Source: Acidimicrobiaceae bacterium (GTDB lineage: Bacteria > Actinomycetota > Acidimicrobiia > Acidimicrobiales > RAAP-2). From it: a DNA stretch of 64,000 bases. The translations under genes and the position numbers were made by a program. This document shows positions 50,933 to 60,301 of the stretch, piece by piece (within the stretch, counting starts at the first letter, position 1; the number at the start of each line of letters is the position of its first letter). The notes below the pieces were generated by a model. The model ran no database searches, was not told where the DNA came from, and worked only from the letters and a program-made list of their open reading frames with translations. The stretch spans positions 120,521 through 184,520 of the forward strand of contig PKYQ01000028.1 in the NCBI GenBank assembly GCA_003133685.1. The letters are read 5' to 3'.

Positions 50933-51916
50933 TTGAGCCTGCCCATCGCCCTGGACGCGATGGGTGGCGACTTCGCTCCCAAGGAGATCATCGCCGGGGC
51001 CCGCGCGGCCGTCGACGAGCTCGGACTCTCCGTCATCCTGGTCGGTGTTCCCGAACTGCTCGGTGACCCCCTCGGACTCGAGGTCTTCGCCTGCAGCGAG
51101 GTCATCGCGATGGACGACGATCCCGCCGCCAGCGTGCGCAAGAAGAAGGACTCCTCACTCGTGCGCGCGGCCGAACTGGTGCGCGACGGCCGGGCCTGCG
51201 CGATGGTGTCGGCCGGCAACACCGGTGCGACCATGGCGTCGGCGCTGCTGCGGATGGGTCGACTGCCGGGCGTCGTTCGTCCCTGCATCGCGACCCCGAT
51301 CCCGAATCCCGGTCACACGCCGATGGTCCTGGTCGATGCCGGCGCGAATTCCGAATGCACGGCCGAGATGCTCGTCCAGTTCGCCCTGATGGCGAGTACG
51401 TTCGTCACGGCGCGCTACAACGTCGAGCGCCCGCGCGTCAGTCTGCTCTCGATTGGCGAGGAGTCGACTAAGGGCACGCCGCTGGTGAAAGAGACCCATC
51501 AACTCCTCCTCGCCCTCGAAGGACTCAACTTCGTCGGTAACGTCGAGGGTCGCGACCTCGTGCCCGCGCCCGTTGACGTCGTGGTCACCGATGGTTTCAC
51601 CGGCAACGTCGCCTTGAAGACGCTCGAAGGAGCGCTGAAGTTCATCTTCGCGACGGTCCTCTCGGCGCTCGACACCAACGACGAGACCAGGGCCGCCGGT
51701 GACGTCTTGTTCGAGTACCTCTTGCCCCTGGCGGCCGAGCTGACCCCGGAAAACCAAGGCGGCGCGATGCTGCTCGGTCTCGACGGGATTTGTGTGATCT
51801 CGCATGGTTCCTCGAACGCCACGGCGATCAAAAACGCACTGCGCGTCGCCTCTGAGATGGACGCCGCGAACGTGGTGGCGAAACTTCGCCTCGCCATCCG
51901 ACCTGATCAACCCTAA
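50933..51916 (+). CDS. plsX: Phosphate acyltransferase PlsX
   Basis: A 327-residue protein starting at a TTG. IALDAMGGDFAPKEIIAGA, SAGNTGATMASALL, NVEGRDL and VTDGFTGNVALKTLEG are PlsX hallmarks. It converts acyl-ACP to acyl-phosphate for PlsY in phospholipid synthesis. Its neighbours are rpmF and acpP. Confidence 0.96.
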   Translation: MSLPIALDAMGGDFAPKEIIAGARAAVDELGLSVILVGVPELLGDPLGLEVFACSEVIAMDDDPAASVRKKKDSSLVRAAELVRDGRACAMVSAGNTGATMASALLRMGRLPGVVRPCIATPIPNPGHTPMVLVDAGANSECTAEMLVQFALMASTFVTARYNVERPRVSLLSIGEESTKGTPLVKETHQLLLALEGLNFVGNVEGRDLVPAPVDVVVTDGFTGNVALKTLEGALKFIFATVLSALDTNDETRAAGDVLFEYLLPLAAELTPENQGGAMLLGLDGICVISHGSSNATAIKNALRVASEMDAANVVAKLRLAIRPDQP

Positions 51917-51945
51917 TTTTCGGGACCGCATCCTCCCTGGTTCGG

Positions 51946-51951
51946 TAAACT
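51946..51951 (+). promoter_or_regulatory. Candidate -10 (TAAACT) for acpP
   Basis: TAAACT lies 27 bases before the acpP ATG, and the same hexamer appears before rpsP and rplS. No convincing -35 is seen. Confidence 0.35.
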
Positions 51952-51978
51952 CGAACAGCAACAACAAGGGAGTGCTCA

Positions 51979-52266
51979 ATGGCAGACGCTGTACATCCAT
52001 CATCACTGGATAGGGCCACGATCTTGGGCATCGTGCGTGATCAACTCGCAGAAATTCTCGAGAAGAGTCCCGACGAGATCAAAGAGGACGTCTCGTTCAC
52101 CGACCTCGGCGCCGACTCCCTCGCGCTGATCGAACTCGTCGAGGCGCTCGAAGAGGCGCTGGGTAAATATTCCGCCGGATTTCACATCGACGACGAGGAC
52201 CTCGAAGGTCTCCTGAGCGTCCGCGACGCGGTCAATTACGTCGCCGACAAGCTGCAGGTGACCTAA
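51979..52266 (+). CDS. acpP: Acyl carrier protein
   Basis: A 95-residue acidic protein. The phosphopantetheine attachment Ser is in DLGADSLALIELVEALEE (about residue 50). The N-terminal extension (MADAVHPSSLDRATILG) is longer than E. coli ACP. It carries growing acyl chains for fatty acid synthesis and for PlsX. Confidence 0.96.
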   Translation: MADAVHPSSLDRATILGIVRDQLAEILEKSPDEIKEDVSFTDLGADSLALIELVEALEEALGKYSAGFHIDDEDLEGLLSVRDAVNYVADKLQVT

Positions 52267-52274
52267 CGAGGCAC

Positions 52275-52961
52275 GTGAGCCTGTTGCTGTCGCCACTTGA
52301 TGCGTTAGCCGAGCGAGTGGGACTTGCGCGCGCGAGCGAGCTCTTAGCCGTGGCGCTGACCCATTCGAGTTACGCCGCCGAGCACGAGTGCGAGTCCAAC
52401 GAACGACTGGAATTCCTCGGCGACGCCGTCGTGGACTTGGCGGTCGCCGACCTCATCGTCACCAGCTATCCGCAACTCAACGAGGGCAGTGGTTCGTCGG
52501 TGCGTTCGCGCGTCGTCAACGAGTCGTCATTGGCCGACGCCGCGACGCGACTCGAACTCGCGAGCGCGATGCGTATCGGTCGCGGCGTGAAGAAGGAACA
52601 CGGATTGGACCGTCCGTCCCTGCTCGCCGACGCCTTCGAGGCGGTGGTCGCCGCGATCTACCTGGAGAATGGTTACGACGCGGCCAAGTCCTTCATCCAC
52701 GAAACGTTGGGCGAGGCGGTCGCCGACGCCGCGTCGCGCCCCGGCGACGGCGATCCTAAGACCCGTCTTCGTCAGTGGTCCGAGGCGAACGGCCTCGGCG
52801 CGCCGGACTACGAGGTCACGTCGTCGGGCCCGAGCCACGACGCGACCTACACGGCGCTCGTGCGAATCGCGCGCCGGCCGGTGGGAACCGGCGAGGGCCG
52901 GTCCAAGAAGAGCGCCGAAGCACGCGCCGCCGACGACGCCTGGGGGAGACGCGATGCCTGA
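52275..52961 (+). CDS. rnc: Ribonuclease III
   Basis: A 228-residue protein. The signature NERLEFLGDAVVDLAVADLI (about residue 40) and the second acidic patch LLADAFEAVVAAIYLENGY are intact; the double-stranded RNA-binding domain (about 155-226) ends with SKKSAEARAADDAW. It processes rRNA precursors and other duplex RNA. It overlaps mutM by eight bases. Confidence 0.96.
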   Translation: MSLLLSPLDALAERVGLARASELLAVALTHSSYAAEHECESNERLEFLGDAVVDLAVADLIVTSYPQLNEGSGSSVRSRVVNESSLADAATRLELASAMRIGRGVKKEHGLDRPSLLADAFEAVVAAIYLENGYDAAKSFIHETLGEAVADAASRPGDGDPKTRLRQWSEANGLGAPDYEVTSSGPSHDATYTALVRIARRPVGTGEGRSKKSAEARAADDAWGRRDA

Positions 52962-53856
52962 GCTTCCCGAAGTCGAAACGGTCCGCGCGGCGCTGGCCCG
53001 CGACCTGATCGGCAAGAAGGTGAAATCGGTCTCGGTGACCAACGGACGGATCGTGCGCCGCCACAAGACGGCGAAGGACTTTCGCGCGATGATCGAGGGC
53101 CATACGATTCGCAGCGCGCAACGCCTCGGCAAGAATCTCGTCTTCGGGTTGGAAAATGGCACGCACCTGGTCATCCACCTCGGCATGAGCGGACAGCTCC
53201 TTCGCGCGAAGGGTCCGAAGGACCCGAAACCCAAGCACACCCACGTCGTATTCACTTTCGTCCAAGGCGGGGAGCTGCGCTACGTCGATCCGCGGACCTT
53301 CGGCGAGCTCTACGTTTCCTCGCCCCCGGCCGAGGGCGAGACGGTGGAGATCTCGAAGTTCGCGCGCCTCTCGATCGGCGGCGACGGGCTGGCGCTGCGA
53401 AAGGTCGTACCGGAGCTGGCCCACCTCGGTATCGACCCCTTCGAAGACCAGATCGGCTGGGACCGGTTCGCGGCGATTCTGCGGAGCCGCTCGACGCCCT
53501 TGAAGGTCGTCCTCACCGACCAGGACATCATCGCCGGTATCGGCAACATCTACGCCGACGAGATCCTGTTCGCCGCCGGACTTCGTTTTGATCGCGAATC
53601 GGAATCGCTCTCGACGATCGAGATCCGACGACTGCACCGAGCGATCGCCGAGACGTTGACCGAGGCGATCAAACACGGTGGCTCCACGCTTGACGACGAG
53701 CAGTTCGTCGACCCCGACGGCGTGCCCGGCAACTACCAACAGTTCCATCAGGTCTATAACCGCGAGGGTCTGGCGTGCTTCCGGTGCCGCCAGCCCATCG
53801 AGCGAGAAACGGTTCGCGGTCGCTCGACGTTTTACTGCTCGAAGTGCCAGTCTTGA
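52954..53856 (+). CDS. mutM: Formamidopyrimidine-DNA glycosylase (MutM/Fpg)
   Basis: A 300-residue protein from the ATG at 52954. The catalytic N-terminus PELPEVETVRAAL (Pro1 nucleophile, Glu2), GNIYADEILFAAGL and the C-terminal zinc finger CFRCRQPIER then FYCSKCQ are complete. It excises 8-oxoguanine and FaPy lesions. Confidence 0.96.
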   Translation: MPELPEVETVRAALARDLIGKKVKSVSVTNGRIVRRHKTAKDFRAMIEGHTIRSAQRLGKNLVFGLENGTHLVIHLGMSGQLLRAKGPKDPKPKHTHVVFTFVQGGELRYVDPRTFGELYVSSPPAEGETVEISKFARLSIGGDGLALRKVVPELAHLGIDPFEDQIGWDRFAAILRSRSTPLKVVLTDQDIIAGIGNIYADEILFAAGLRFDRESESLSTIEIRRLHRAIAETLTEAIKHGGSTLDDEQFVDPDGVPGNYQQFHQVYNREGLACFRCRQPIERETVRGRSTFYCSKCQS

Positions 53857-53894
53857 CAACCAGAGTCCTACTAGAACATTGCTAGCGTCGTGCC

Positions 53895-56800
53895 GTGTTT
53901 CTTAAGCGATTGACGATGAAGGGCTTCAAGTCCTTCGCTGACAACACCGTGCTCGAATTCGAGACTGGGGTGACCGCGGTCGTTGGTCCGAACGGTTCGG
54001 GCAAGTCCAACGTCGTCGACGCCGTGACCTGGGTATTAGGTGCCCAGAGTACGAGGGCGCTACGCAGCGCGAAGATGGACGACGTCATCTTCATGGGCAC
54101 GGCGAATCGCCCCGCCCTCGGTCGCGCCGAAGTGGCGCTCACCCTCGACAACTCCTCGGGCAAACTACCGATCGACGGCGCCGAAGTCACTATCTCGCGC
54201 ACGCTGTTTCGCTCCGGGGACTCGGAGTACGCCATCAACGGGACGACCTGTCGACTGCTCGACGTCCAGGAACTACTGAGCGACTCCGGCGTCGGGCGCC
54301 AACAGCACATGATCATCGGTCAGGGCCAGCTCGATTCGATCCTCAACTCGTCATCGGACAATCGTCGCGCCGTCATCGAAGAGGCCGCCGGCGTCTTGAA
54401 GCATCGTCGTCGCAAGGAACGCGCCGAACGGCGCCTCGCGGCCACGCAGGAGAACATCGAGCGCCTCGGCGACCTCGTGCGCGAGGTTCGGCGTCAGATG
54501 CGTCCGCTCGAACGTCAAGCGGTCTCGGCCCGCAGTTACTCCGACGTCGAGGCCGATCTGCGCGCCGCTCGACGCGCGCTGTTCTCCACGCGACTGCACG
54601 CCTTCGAGCGTCGACGCGCCACGCTCGAAAGTGAGTTGGTCGGCTCGACCTCACGAGAGCGCGACCTGCGCCTCGAACTCGTGACCCTCGACGCGCAGGC
54701 CTCGAGCGCGGCCGCCGAGATGGCGAGTCGTCGTGAGGAGATGCTCGCCTCCACGCTCGGCACACTGCAGGGACTCGCCGAACGGGCCCGAGGCACCGCC
54801 TCGATCATCCAGGAGCGCGAACGATCGCTGCGTCAGGCGCTCATCGCCTCGGCTGACGAGAACGTGATCGCCACCCTCGAGGCCGACGCCGCGAAACTCA
54901 CGTCCGACCTCCAGAGCGTCGATGATGAGACCCTCGCGCTCAGCGCGCTGCGCGAGGCCGTGGCTCTGGCCCAAGACGAACTGGATACGGCCCAGCACAC
55001 CTTCGACGAGACGTGGGGAACGGGTTCGAGCGAGATTGATGAAGCGGCGCTGGTCGCGGCGCGTCAGCGAATCGCGCTCTTGGAACGATCGCTCAATTCA
55101 CTGCGCGAGAGCGAGCGTCGGGCTACCACTCGACTCGCAGATTCGCGCGCTCGCGTCGCTGCGAGCACGTCAGAACACGAGATGGTTCGACACGCGCTCG
55201 AGGAGGAACGACTCGCGTTGGAGAGTGCTCGTCAGGACCGACAAGACGCGCAGCACGCGGCCGACGAAGCCGAGGTCGAACGTTCGTCGTGCGACGAAGA
55301 ACTTCGCGAGGCGACGGACTGGGCCGCCAGGACCGAGGCCCACGCCGAGGCGTTGGCGCGGGCTCTGGACGAACTTTCCGGGGCCGGTGGTCGCGCGATC
55401 ATCGGCGACCTGGAGGGTGTCCTCGGTGCGTTCCTCGATCTCATCGAGATCGAGGGCGGTTGGGAGCGGGCCGTTGAATCGGCCGCGGGCGCTTCGGTGG
55501 GCGCGATGGTCGTCGACGGACGTCGATCGGCGCGCGCGTCGCTCGAAGCGCTCCGACGCGAAAATGGTGCCGGGCTGATCTTGCCCGTCGCGGAGAGCGA
55601 CATCACGGCGCCCGCGACGCCAGCGGGCTGTGAGCCCCTGCGCCCGCTCGTTCGCGCCCGTCGAAAGGCCCCGGCGCACGTGACCCGGGTGCTGGACGCG
55701 CTGTTCTCTCGCGCGTTCATCGCCACCGACTGGGAGACGGGCATGGACGTCGCGCTCGCGAACCCGGAACTGATCATCGTGACGCGTGACGGGGATCGCT
55801 TCGCGTCCTCCGGTTGGCGCATCGCCTCCGGCCGTGCGGTGGTCACTCGTTCGGCCGTTGAAGAGTCACAGGCGGCCGCTCGAGAGGCGACGAATGCCGT
55901 CGCGCCCGTGCGCGAACGCCGCAAGAGCGCCGACGCCACCGCAATCGACGCGCGCCAATTATTGAACCGCGCGACGTCGCGCGAAGCGCAAACGTTGGCC
56001 GAGTCCGCGCGTCTCGAGGGCGAGGAACGACGACTCGGTGCATTGATCGATCAACTCATCCACGCCGAGGAGACGTTGAGTGAGGACCTCGCCGAATTAA
56101 CCGAGCAGATCGTCACGAACGACGGCGAGCTGTTCAATCTGCGCGAGCAGTTGCCGAATCTCGAAGAGGCCGTCGCGCTCGCCGGGGAACGTTCCGCGCG
56201 TGTCGCCGAAGCGCGTCAGGGCCTTGAGGCGCTGCGAACACGCGTGAACGACGAGGCGACCGCGCTCTCGCGCCGCGACGCCGAGTTCTCGGAGCGGCGT
56301 CGACTCTTCGAGCAACGTCGCGAAGAGATTGAGCAACGCCTGGAGGGCCGTTCCAGTGAACGCGCCGAAGCGGCCGGTCGGCGCGAATCTTTGGAGTTCG
56401 ATCTCCAGGTCCTCGATCGGTTGTCGCGACTCGTCGAACGCAGCGGCGACGAGATTCGAGTGGCCCAAGAGGCGTTGGATTCGACCTACCGCGAACAGCT
56501 GGAGGCGACGCGCGCGGGGGCCGAGCGTCTCGAAGAGGTTCGACGGAAGCGAAAAGACGCCGAAGCGAAGCTCGCGGAGTTGAGCGACGCCGTTCGTCGC
56601 AGTGAGATCGAGCAGGCCGAGCTGGTCGTGAAGATCGCCAACCTCAATGAACTGATCCGCCACGACCTCGGCATCGAACCGGGAGAGCTCGGCGAGGTGG
56701 TCCCGCCCGAACTGCCCGAGGGCGTCACGCTCGAAGGACGCGTCGCCGAACTCGAGGCTCGTATCACGTCGCTCGGACCGATCAATCCGCTCGCGCTGGA

Positions 56801-57389
56801 CGAACTGTCGTCGCTCGAGGAGCGCTACAAGGATCTGGACGCCCAGGTGAGCGACGTACGCCACGCGCGCCGCGAGATCCAAGAGGTGATCCGCGCTCTC
56901 GACCAGGAGATCATGGAGACGTTCTCGAGTGCGGTTGCCGACGTCAACGAACACTTCTCGGCGCTGATCGCGATGCTGTTTCCCGGTGGCCAGGGCCGTC
57001 TCATCTTGACCGAGCCCGACGACCCGCTCAATACCGGCGTCGAGATCGAAGTGCGGCCGTTGGGTCGCAACGTTCGTCGCCTCTCACTGCTGTCCGGTGG
57101 CGAACGGTCGATGGCGGCGCTGGCCTTCCTCTTCGCGGTGTTTCGTTCGCGACCGTCGCCGTTCTACATGATGGACGAGGTCGAGGCCGCGTTGGATGAC
57201 GTGAACCTGCAACGTTTCCTCAGCCTGGTCGATGAATTCCGTGACGAGGCGCAACTGTTGATCGTCACCCACCAGAAGCGAACGATGGAAGCGGCCGACG
57301 CCCTCTACGGCGTGACGATGGGACCGGGTGCCTCCTCCAAAGTGATCAGTCAACGCGCACAACGCACGAGAGAAGTCGAATCGGCGTGA
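53895..57389 (+). CDS. smc: Chromosome segregation protein SMC
   Basis: A 1164-residue ABC-type ATPase. Walker A GPNGSGKSNVVDAVTWVLG (about residue 32), the coiled-coil arms, a Gly-rich hinge (about 500-640), and the C-terminal LSGGERSMAALAFLFA signature with MDEVEAALDDVN Walker B are all present. It compacts and segregates the chromosome with ScpAB. A TTGACA overlaps the mutM stop (53853) and TAGCGT ends six bases before the GTG, so it may have its own, possibly leaderless, promoter. Confidence 0.97.
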   Translation: MFLKRLTMKGFKSFADNTVLEFETGVTAVVGPNGSGKSNVVDAVTWVLGAQSTRALRSAKMDDVIFMGTANRPALGRAEVALTLDNSSGKLPIDGAEVTISRTLFRSGDSEYAINGTTCRLLDVQELLSDSGVGRQQHMIIGQGQLDSILNSSSDNRRAVIEEAAGVLKHRRRKERAERRLAATQENIERLGDLVREVRRQMRPLERQAVSARSYSDVEADLRAARRALFSTRLHAFERRRATLESELVGSTSRERDLRLELVTLDAQASSAAAEMASRREEMLASTLGTLQGLAERARGTASIIQERERSLRQALIASADENVIATLEADAAKLTSDLQSVDDETLALSALREAVALAQDELDTAQHTFDETWGTGSSEIDEAALVAARQRIALLERSLNSLRESERRATTRLADSRARVAASTSEHEMVRHALEEERLALESARQDRQDAQHAADEAEVERSSCDEELREATDWAARTEAHAEALARALDELSGAGGRAIIGDLEGVLGAFLDLIEIEGGWERAVESAAGASVGAMVVDGRRSARASLEALRRENGAGLILPVAESDITAPATPAGCEPLRPLVRARRKAPAHVTRVLDALFSRAFIATDWETGMDVALANPELIIVTRDGDRFASSGWRIASGRAVVTRSAVEESQAAAREATNAVAPVRERRKSADATAIDARQLLNRATSREAQTLAESARLEGEERRLGALIDQLIHAEETLSEDLAELTEQIVTNDGELFNLREQLPNLEEAVALAGERSARVAEARQGLEALRTRVNDEATALSRRDAEFSERRRLFEQRREEIEQRLEGRSSERAEAAGRRESLEFDLQVLDRLSRLVERSGDEIRVAQEALDSTYREQLEATRAGAERLEEVRRKRKDAEAKLAELSDAVRRSEIEQAELVVKIANLNELIRHDLGIEPGELGEVVPPELPEGVTLEGRVAELEARITSLGPINPLALDELSSLEERYKDLDAQVSDVRHARREIQEVIRALDQEIMETFSSAVADVNEHFSALIAMLFPGGQGRLILTEPDDPLNTGVEIEVRPLGRNVRRLSLLSGGERSMAALAFLFAVFRSRPSPFYMMDEVEAALDDVNLQRFLSLVDEFRDEAQLLIVTHQKRTMEAADALYGVTMGPGASSKVISQRAQRTREVESA

Positions 57390-58441
57390 TCATCGTCATC
57401 GTCATCGTCGTCGTGGTGGCCGTTCTCGTCGCGGGACTCGGTGTCGTCGTGGCGCGTCGGCGTCGGCGTCGTCGCGGTCGTGTCGCGATTCCTGCCCCCG
57501 CGCGCGCGGCGATGCCGACGGTGCTGGTCACGGAGTTGGCCGAACGGCCGTCGTTGGAAGTCCCGTCGCTCGCGCAGCGCCTTGGATCCTCGCGCAGGGT
57601 CTTCGACCGGGTTCGTTCCCTCTCGAGCGTGGGCGCGCTCAGCACCGAACAGTTGGAAGTGGTCGAGGAGGTCTTGCTGCGAAGTGACGTCGGCGTCGCC
57701 ACGACCACCATGATTCTCGACAATCTGCGCGTGAACGGCGCTCCCGACGGCGTGGCGAGTGCCGTTCGCGCGTCGCTGCTCGATTCACTGACCGCGGAGC
57801 GAACGGTCACCGCGACGGCGCAGAATGGTCGCGTTGCGGTATGGCTCTTCGTCGGCGTGAACGGTGTTGGCAAGACGACCACGATCGGCAAACTGGCGAA
57901 GCGTCAGATCGACGAGGGGCGCAGTGTCGTCTTGGCCGCCGGCGACACGTTCCGAGCGGCCGCGGCCGACCAACTCGAGCAGTGGGCCACGAGGACCGGC
58001 GCCGACATCGTTCGCTCGGCCGAAGGCGCGGACCCCGGTTCGGTCGTGCACGACGCGTTGGGGCGAGCCGCCGCGAGGGGATCGGACATGGTGCTCGCCG
58101 ACACCGCTGGTCGACGCTCGAACAGTACGAACCTGTTAGACGAATTGAGCAAGGTCCGACGCGTCGCCGACCGCGAGCCCGGACAGGTCGTGGAGACCTT
58201 CATGGTGCTCGACGCGACGACGGGGCAGAACGCGTTGAGCCAGGCGCGAGAGTTCCTCGCCGCGGCCGACGTGACGGGCATCGTGCTCACCAAACTCGAC
58301 GGGACGGCGCGCGGCGGCATCGTCGTCGCCATCGAGCGTGATCTGGGAATACCGGTCAAGTTCGTCGGTATCGGAGAGGGCGTCGAAGACCTCATCGCCT
58401 TCGACCCCGAGGCCTTCGTCGATTCACTGCTCGATACCTAG
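57386..58441 (+). CDS. ftsY: Signal recognition particle receptor FtsY
   Basis: A 351-residue protein. It begins with a hydrophobic anchor (IIVIVIVVVVAVLVAGLGVVV) and an Arg cluster instead of the long acidic A domain of E. coli FtsY. The NG GTPase is intact: GVNGVGKTTTIGKLAKR (about residue 156), AAGDTFRAAAADQL, LADTAGRR and TKLDGTARGG. It receives SRP-ribosome complexes at the membrane. GTGA overlap with smc. Confidence 0.96.
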   Translation: MIIVIVIVVVVAVLVAGLGVVVARRRRRRRGRVAIPAPARAAMPTVLVTELAERPSLEVPSLAQRLGSSRRVFDRVRSLSSVGALSTEQLEVVEEVLLRSDVGVATTTMILDNLRVNGAPDGVASAVRASLLDSLTAERTVTATAQNGRVAVWLFVGVNGVGKTTTIGKLAKRQIDEGRSVVLAAGDTFRAAAADQLEQWATRTGADIVRSAEGADPGSVVHDALGRAAARGSDMVLADTAGRRSNSTNLLDELSKVRRVADREPGQVVETFMVLDATTGQNALSQAREFLAAADVTGIVLTKLDGTARGGIVVAIERDLGIPVKFVGIGEGVEDLIAFDPEAFVDSLLDT

Positions 58442-58457
58442 CGATAGCGTTAAGCAC

Positions 58458-59936
58458 ATGTTTGATGCCCTGAGCGAACGATTTGAGCGACTCGGCACGT
58501 CGCTGCGCTCGCGCGGACGCCTCAGTGACGCCGACCTCGACGAGGCCCTGGGCGAAGTGCGCGCGGCGCTCTTAGAAGCCGACGTCGAACTCGGCGTCGT
58601 TCGCGCATTCCTCGACGCCGTACGCCAACGCTTGAGCGGCGAGTCACTGAGTCAGAGCCTCTCGCCGGGCCAACAGGTCATCAAGGCCGTCCACGAACAA
58701 CTGATCGAAGTACTCGGGGGATCGGCCCTCAAGGTCACGTACGCCTCGAAGCCACCGACGGTCATCTTGCTCGCCGGTCTCCAGGGCGCCGGAAAAACGA
58801 CGACGGCGGCGAAGCTGGCCGCGTGGTTCAAGCAACAGGGCCGCCAGCCGTATCTGATCGCGGCCGACCTCCAGCGACCGGCGGCCGTCGAACAGCTGCG
58901 CGTCCTCGGCGCGCAAGTCGGCGTCGACGTCTTCTCAGAATCATCGACGCCGATCGACGTCGCACGAAGCGGACTCAAAGAGGCGACGCGACTCGGGCGC
59001 GACGTCGTCATCATCGACACCGCTGGTCGACTCTCGATTGACGAAGCGTTGATGGACGAAGTGCGTTCCATAAGCAAGGTCACGTCGCCGCACTACACCT
59101 TCCTCGTCATCGACGCGGTCACCGGCCAAGACGCCGTCGTCACGGCGCGCGCCTTCCACGAGACGTTGGAGCTCTCGGGCATCATCGTCACCAAGTTGGA
59201 CTACGACGCGCGCGGCGGTGCCGTGCTCTCGGCGCGCGGCGTCGTCGGTCGACCGGTCGTGTTCGCCTCCACGGGCGAGAAGATGGACGACTTCGATCTC
59301 TTCCACCCGGACCGGATGGCCTCGCGGATCTTGGGCATGGGCGACATGCTCTCGTTGATCGAACAGGCCGAGCAACGAATGGACTCCGACGTCCTCGCCG
59401 AGGGCGCCGGGCGAATGATGAGCGGGACGTTCACGCTCGATGACTTCCTCGCCCAGATGAATCAGGTTCGAAAGATGGGATCACTGGGCGGGATCATGAA
59501 GATGATGCCGGGGGTCACCAAGGAGATGCGATCGGCCGCGAACAACGTCGACGAGGGCGAGTTGAACAAGGTCGAGGCGATCATCCGCTCCATGACCAAG
59601 CGCGAAAGGCGCGAACCGGTCATCATCGACGGATCGCGGCGCACGCGCATCGCTCGCGGATCGGGAACGACCGTCACCGCGGTGAATCAACTCTTGAAGC
59701 AGTTCAATGAGATGCGAAAGATGATGCGCCAGATGAGCGCAGGCTCGATGCCGGCAATGCCGGGCGGCGTGGGACGAATGGCGAACATGGCGGCGAAGGC
59801 ACAACGCGGTGACGCCTTGCCCCCCGGATTCGAGGCGCTGGGCGCGGGAATGAAGTCCGCGCAGCCGGTTCGAAGCGGTGGCGCCAAAAACAAGAAGAAG
59901 AAAGGCGGGAGGGTTACACCCCCCAAACAACGCTAA
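58458..59936 (+). CDS. ffh: Signal recognition particle protein Ffh
   Basis: A 492-residue protein from the ATG at 58458. The G domain shows LAGLQGAGKTTTAAKLA (about residue 107), DTAGRLSIDEALMDE and TKLDYDARGGA; the Met-rich M domain (GRMMSGTFTLDDFLAQMNQV, then IMKMMPG and MRKMMRQM) binds 4.5S RNA and signal peptides. It works with FtsY just upstream. The C-terminus is Lys-rich. TAGCGT lies seven bases before the ATG. Confidence 0.97.
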   Translation: MFDALSERFERLGTSLRSRGRLSDADLDEALGEVRAALLEADVELGVVRAFLDAVRQRLSGESLSQSLSPGQQVIKAVHEQLIEVLGGSALKVTYASKPPTVILLAGLQGAGKTTTAAKLAAWFKQQGRQPYLIAADLQRPAAVEQLRVLGAQVGVDVFSESSTPIDVARSGLKEATRLGRDVVIIDTAGRLSIDEALMDEVRSISKVTSPHYTFLVIDAVTGQDAVVTARAFHETLELSGIIVTKLDYDARGGAVLSARGVVGRPVVFASTGEKMDDFDLFHPDRMASRILGMGDMLSLIEQAEQRMDSDVLAEGAGRMMSGTFTLDDFLAQMNQVRKMGSLGGIMKMMPGVTKEMRSAANNVDEGELNKVEAIIRSMTKRERREPVIIDGSRRTRIARGSGTTVTAVNQLLKQFNEMRKMMRQMSAGSMPAMPGGVGRMANMAAKAQRGDALPPGFEALGAGMKSAQPVRSGGAKNKKKKGGRVTPPKQR

Positions 59937-59939
59937 ACT
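59934..59939 (+). promoter_or_regulatory. Candidate -10 (TAAACT) for rpsP
   Basis: TAAACT overlaps the ffh stop codon and lies 65 bases before the rpsP GTG. The leader between them contains a GGTGGACCGGGAC stretch but no recognised riboregulator. Confidence 0.35.
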
Positions 59940-60004
59940 TTGACGCTCGGGTATCTCGCCCAGTTCCGGTGGACCGGGACAAAAGGTTTGAAGGGAATTT
60001 CGTC

Positions 60005-60301
60005 GTGGCTGTGAAACTTCGTTTGGTGCGCATGGGCAAGAAGAAGCAACCGACCTATCGCGTCGTCGCGGCCGAGAGCCGCCGGGCCCGCTCCGGGGCA
60101 TTCCTCGAGATCGTTGGCACCTACCAGCCCCGTGGCCTCTCGGCCGCCGAGCCCGAGACCGTCACCAAAATCGACAACGACAAGGTCCTGCGTTGGCTCC
60201 AGCAGGGGGCCCAGCCGACCGAGCGGGTCGCCAAGTTGCTCAAGACCAGTGGGGCCCTCGACATGTTCGCGGCCGCCAAGGCCGAAAAGGCCGCTCAGTG
60301 A
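60005..60301 (+). CDS. rpsP: 30S ribosomal protein S16
   Basis: A 98-residue protein from the GTG at 60005, preceded by GAAGGGA. VKLRLVRMGKKKQPTYRVV and ARSGAFLEIVGTYQP are the S16 hallmarks. It is followed by khpA, rimM, trmD and rplS in the conserved ribosome-maturation operon. Confidence 0.97.
   Translation: MAVKLRLVRMGKKKQPTYRVVAAESRRARSGAFLEIVGTYQPRGLSAAEPETVTKIDNDKVLRWLQQGAQPTERVAKLLKTSGALDMFAAAKAEKAAQ

Noticed and set aside
52816..53859. A 347-codon minus-strand frame opposite mutM
   Set aside because: It is an antisense frame of a complete Fpg gene, produced by GC-rich codon bias.
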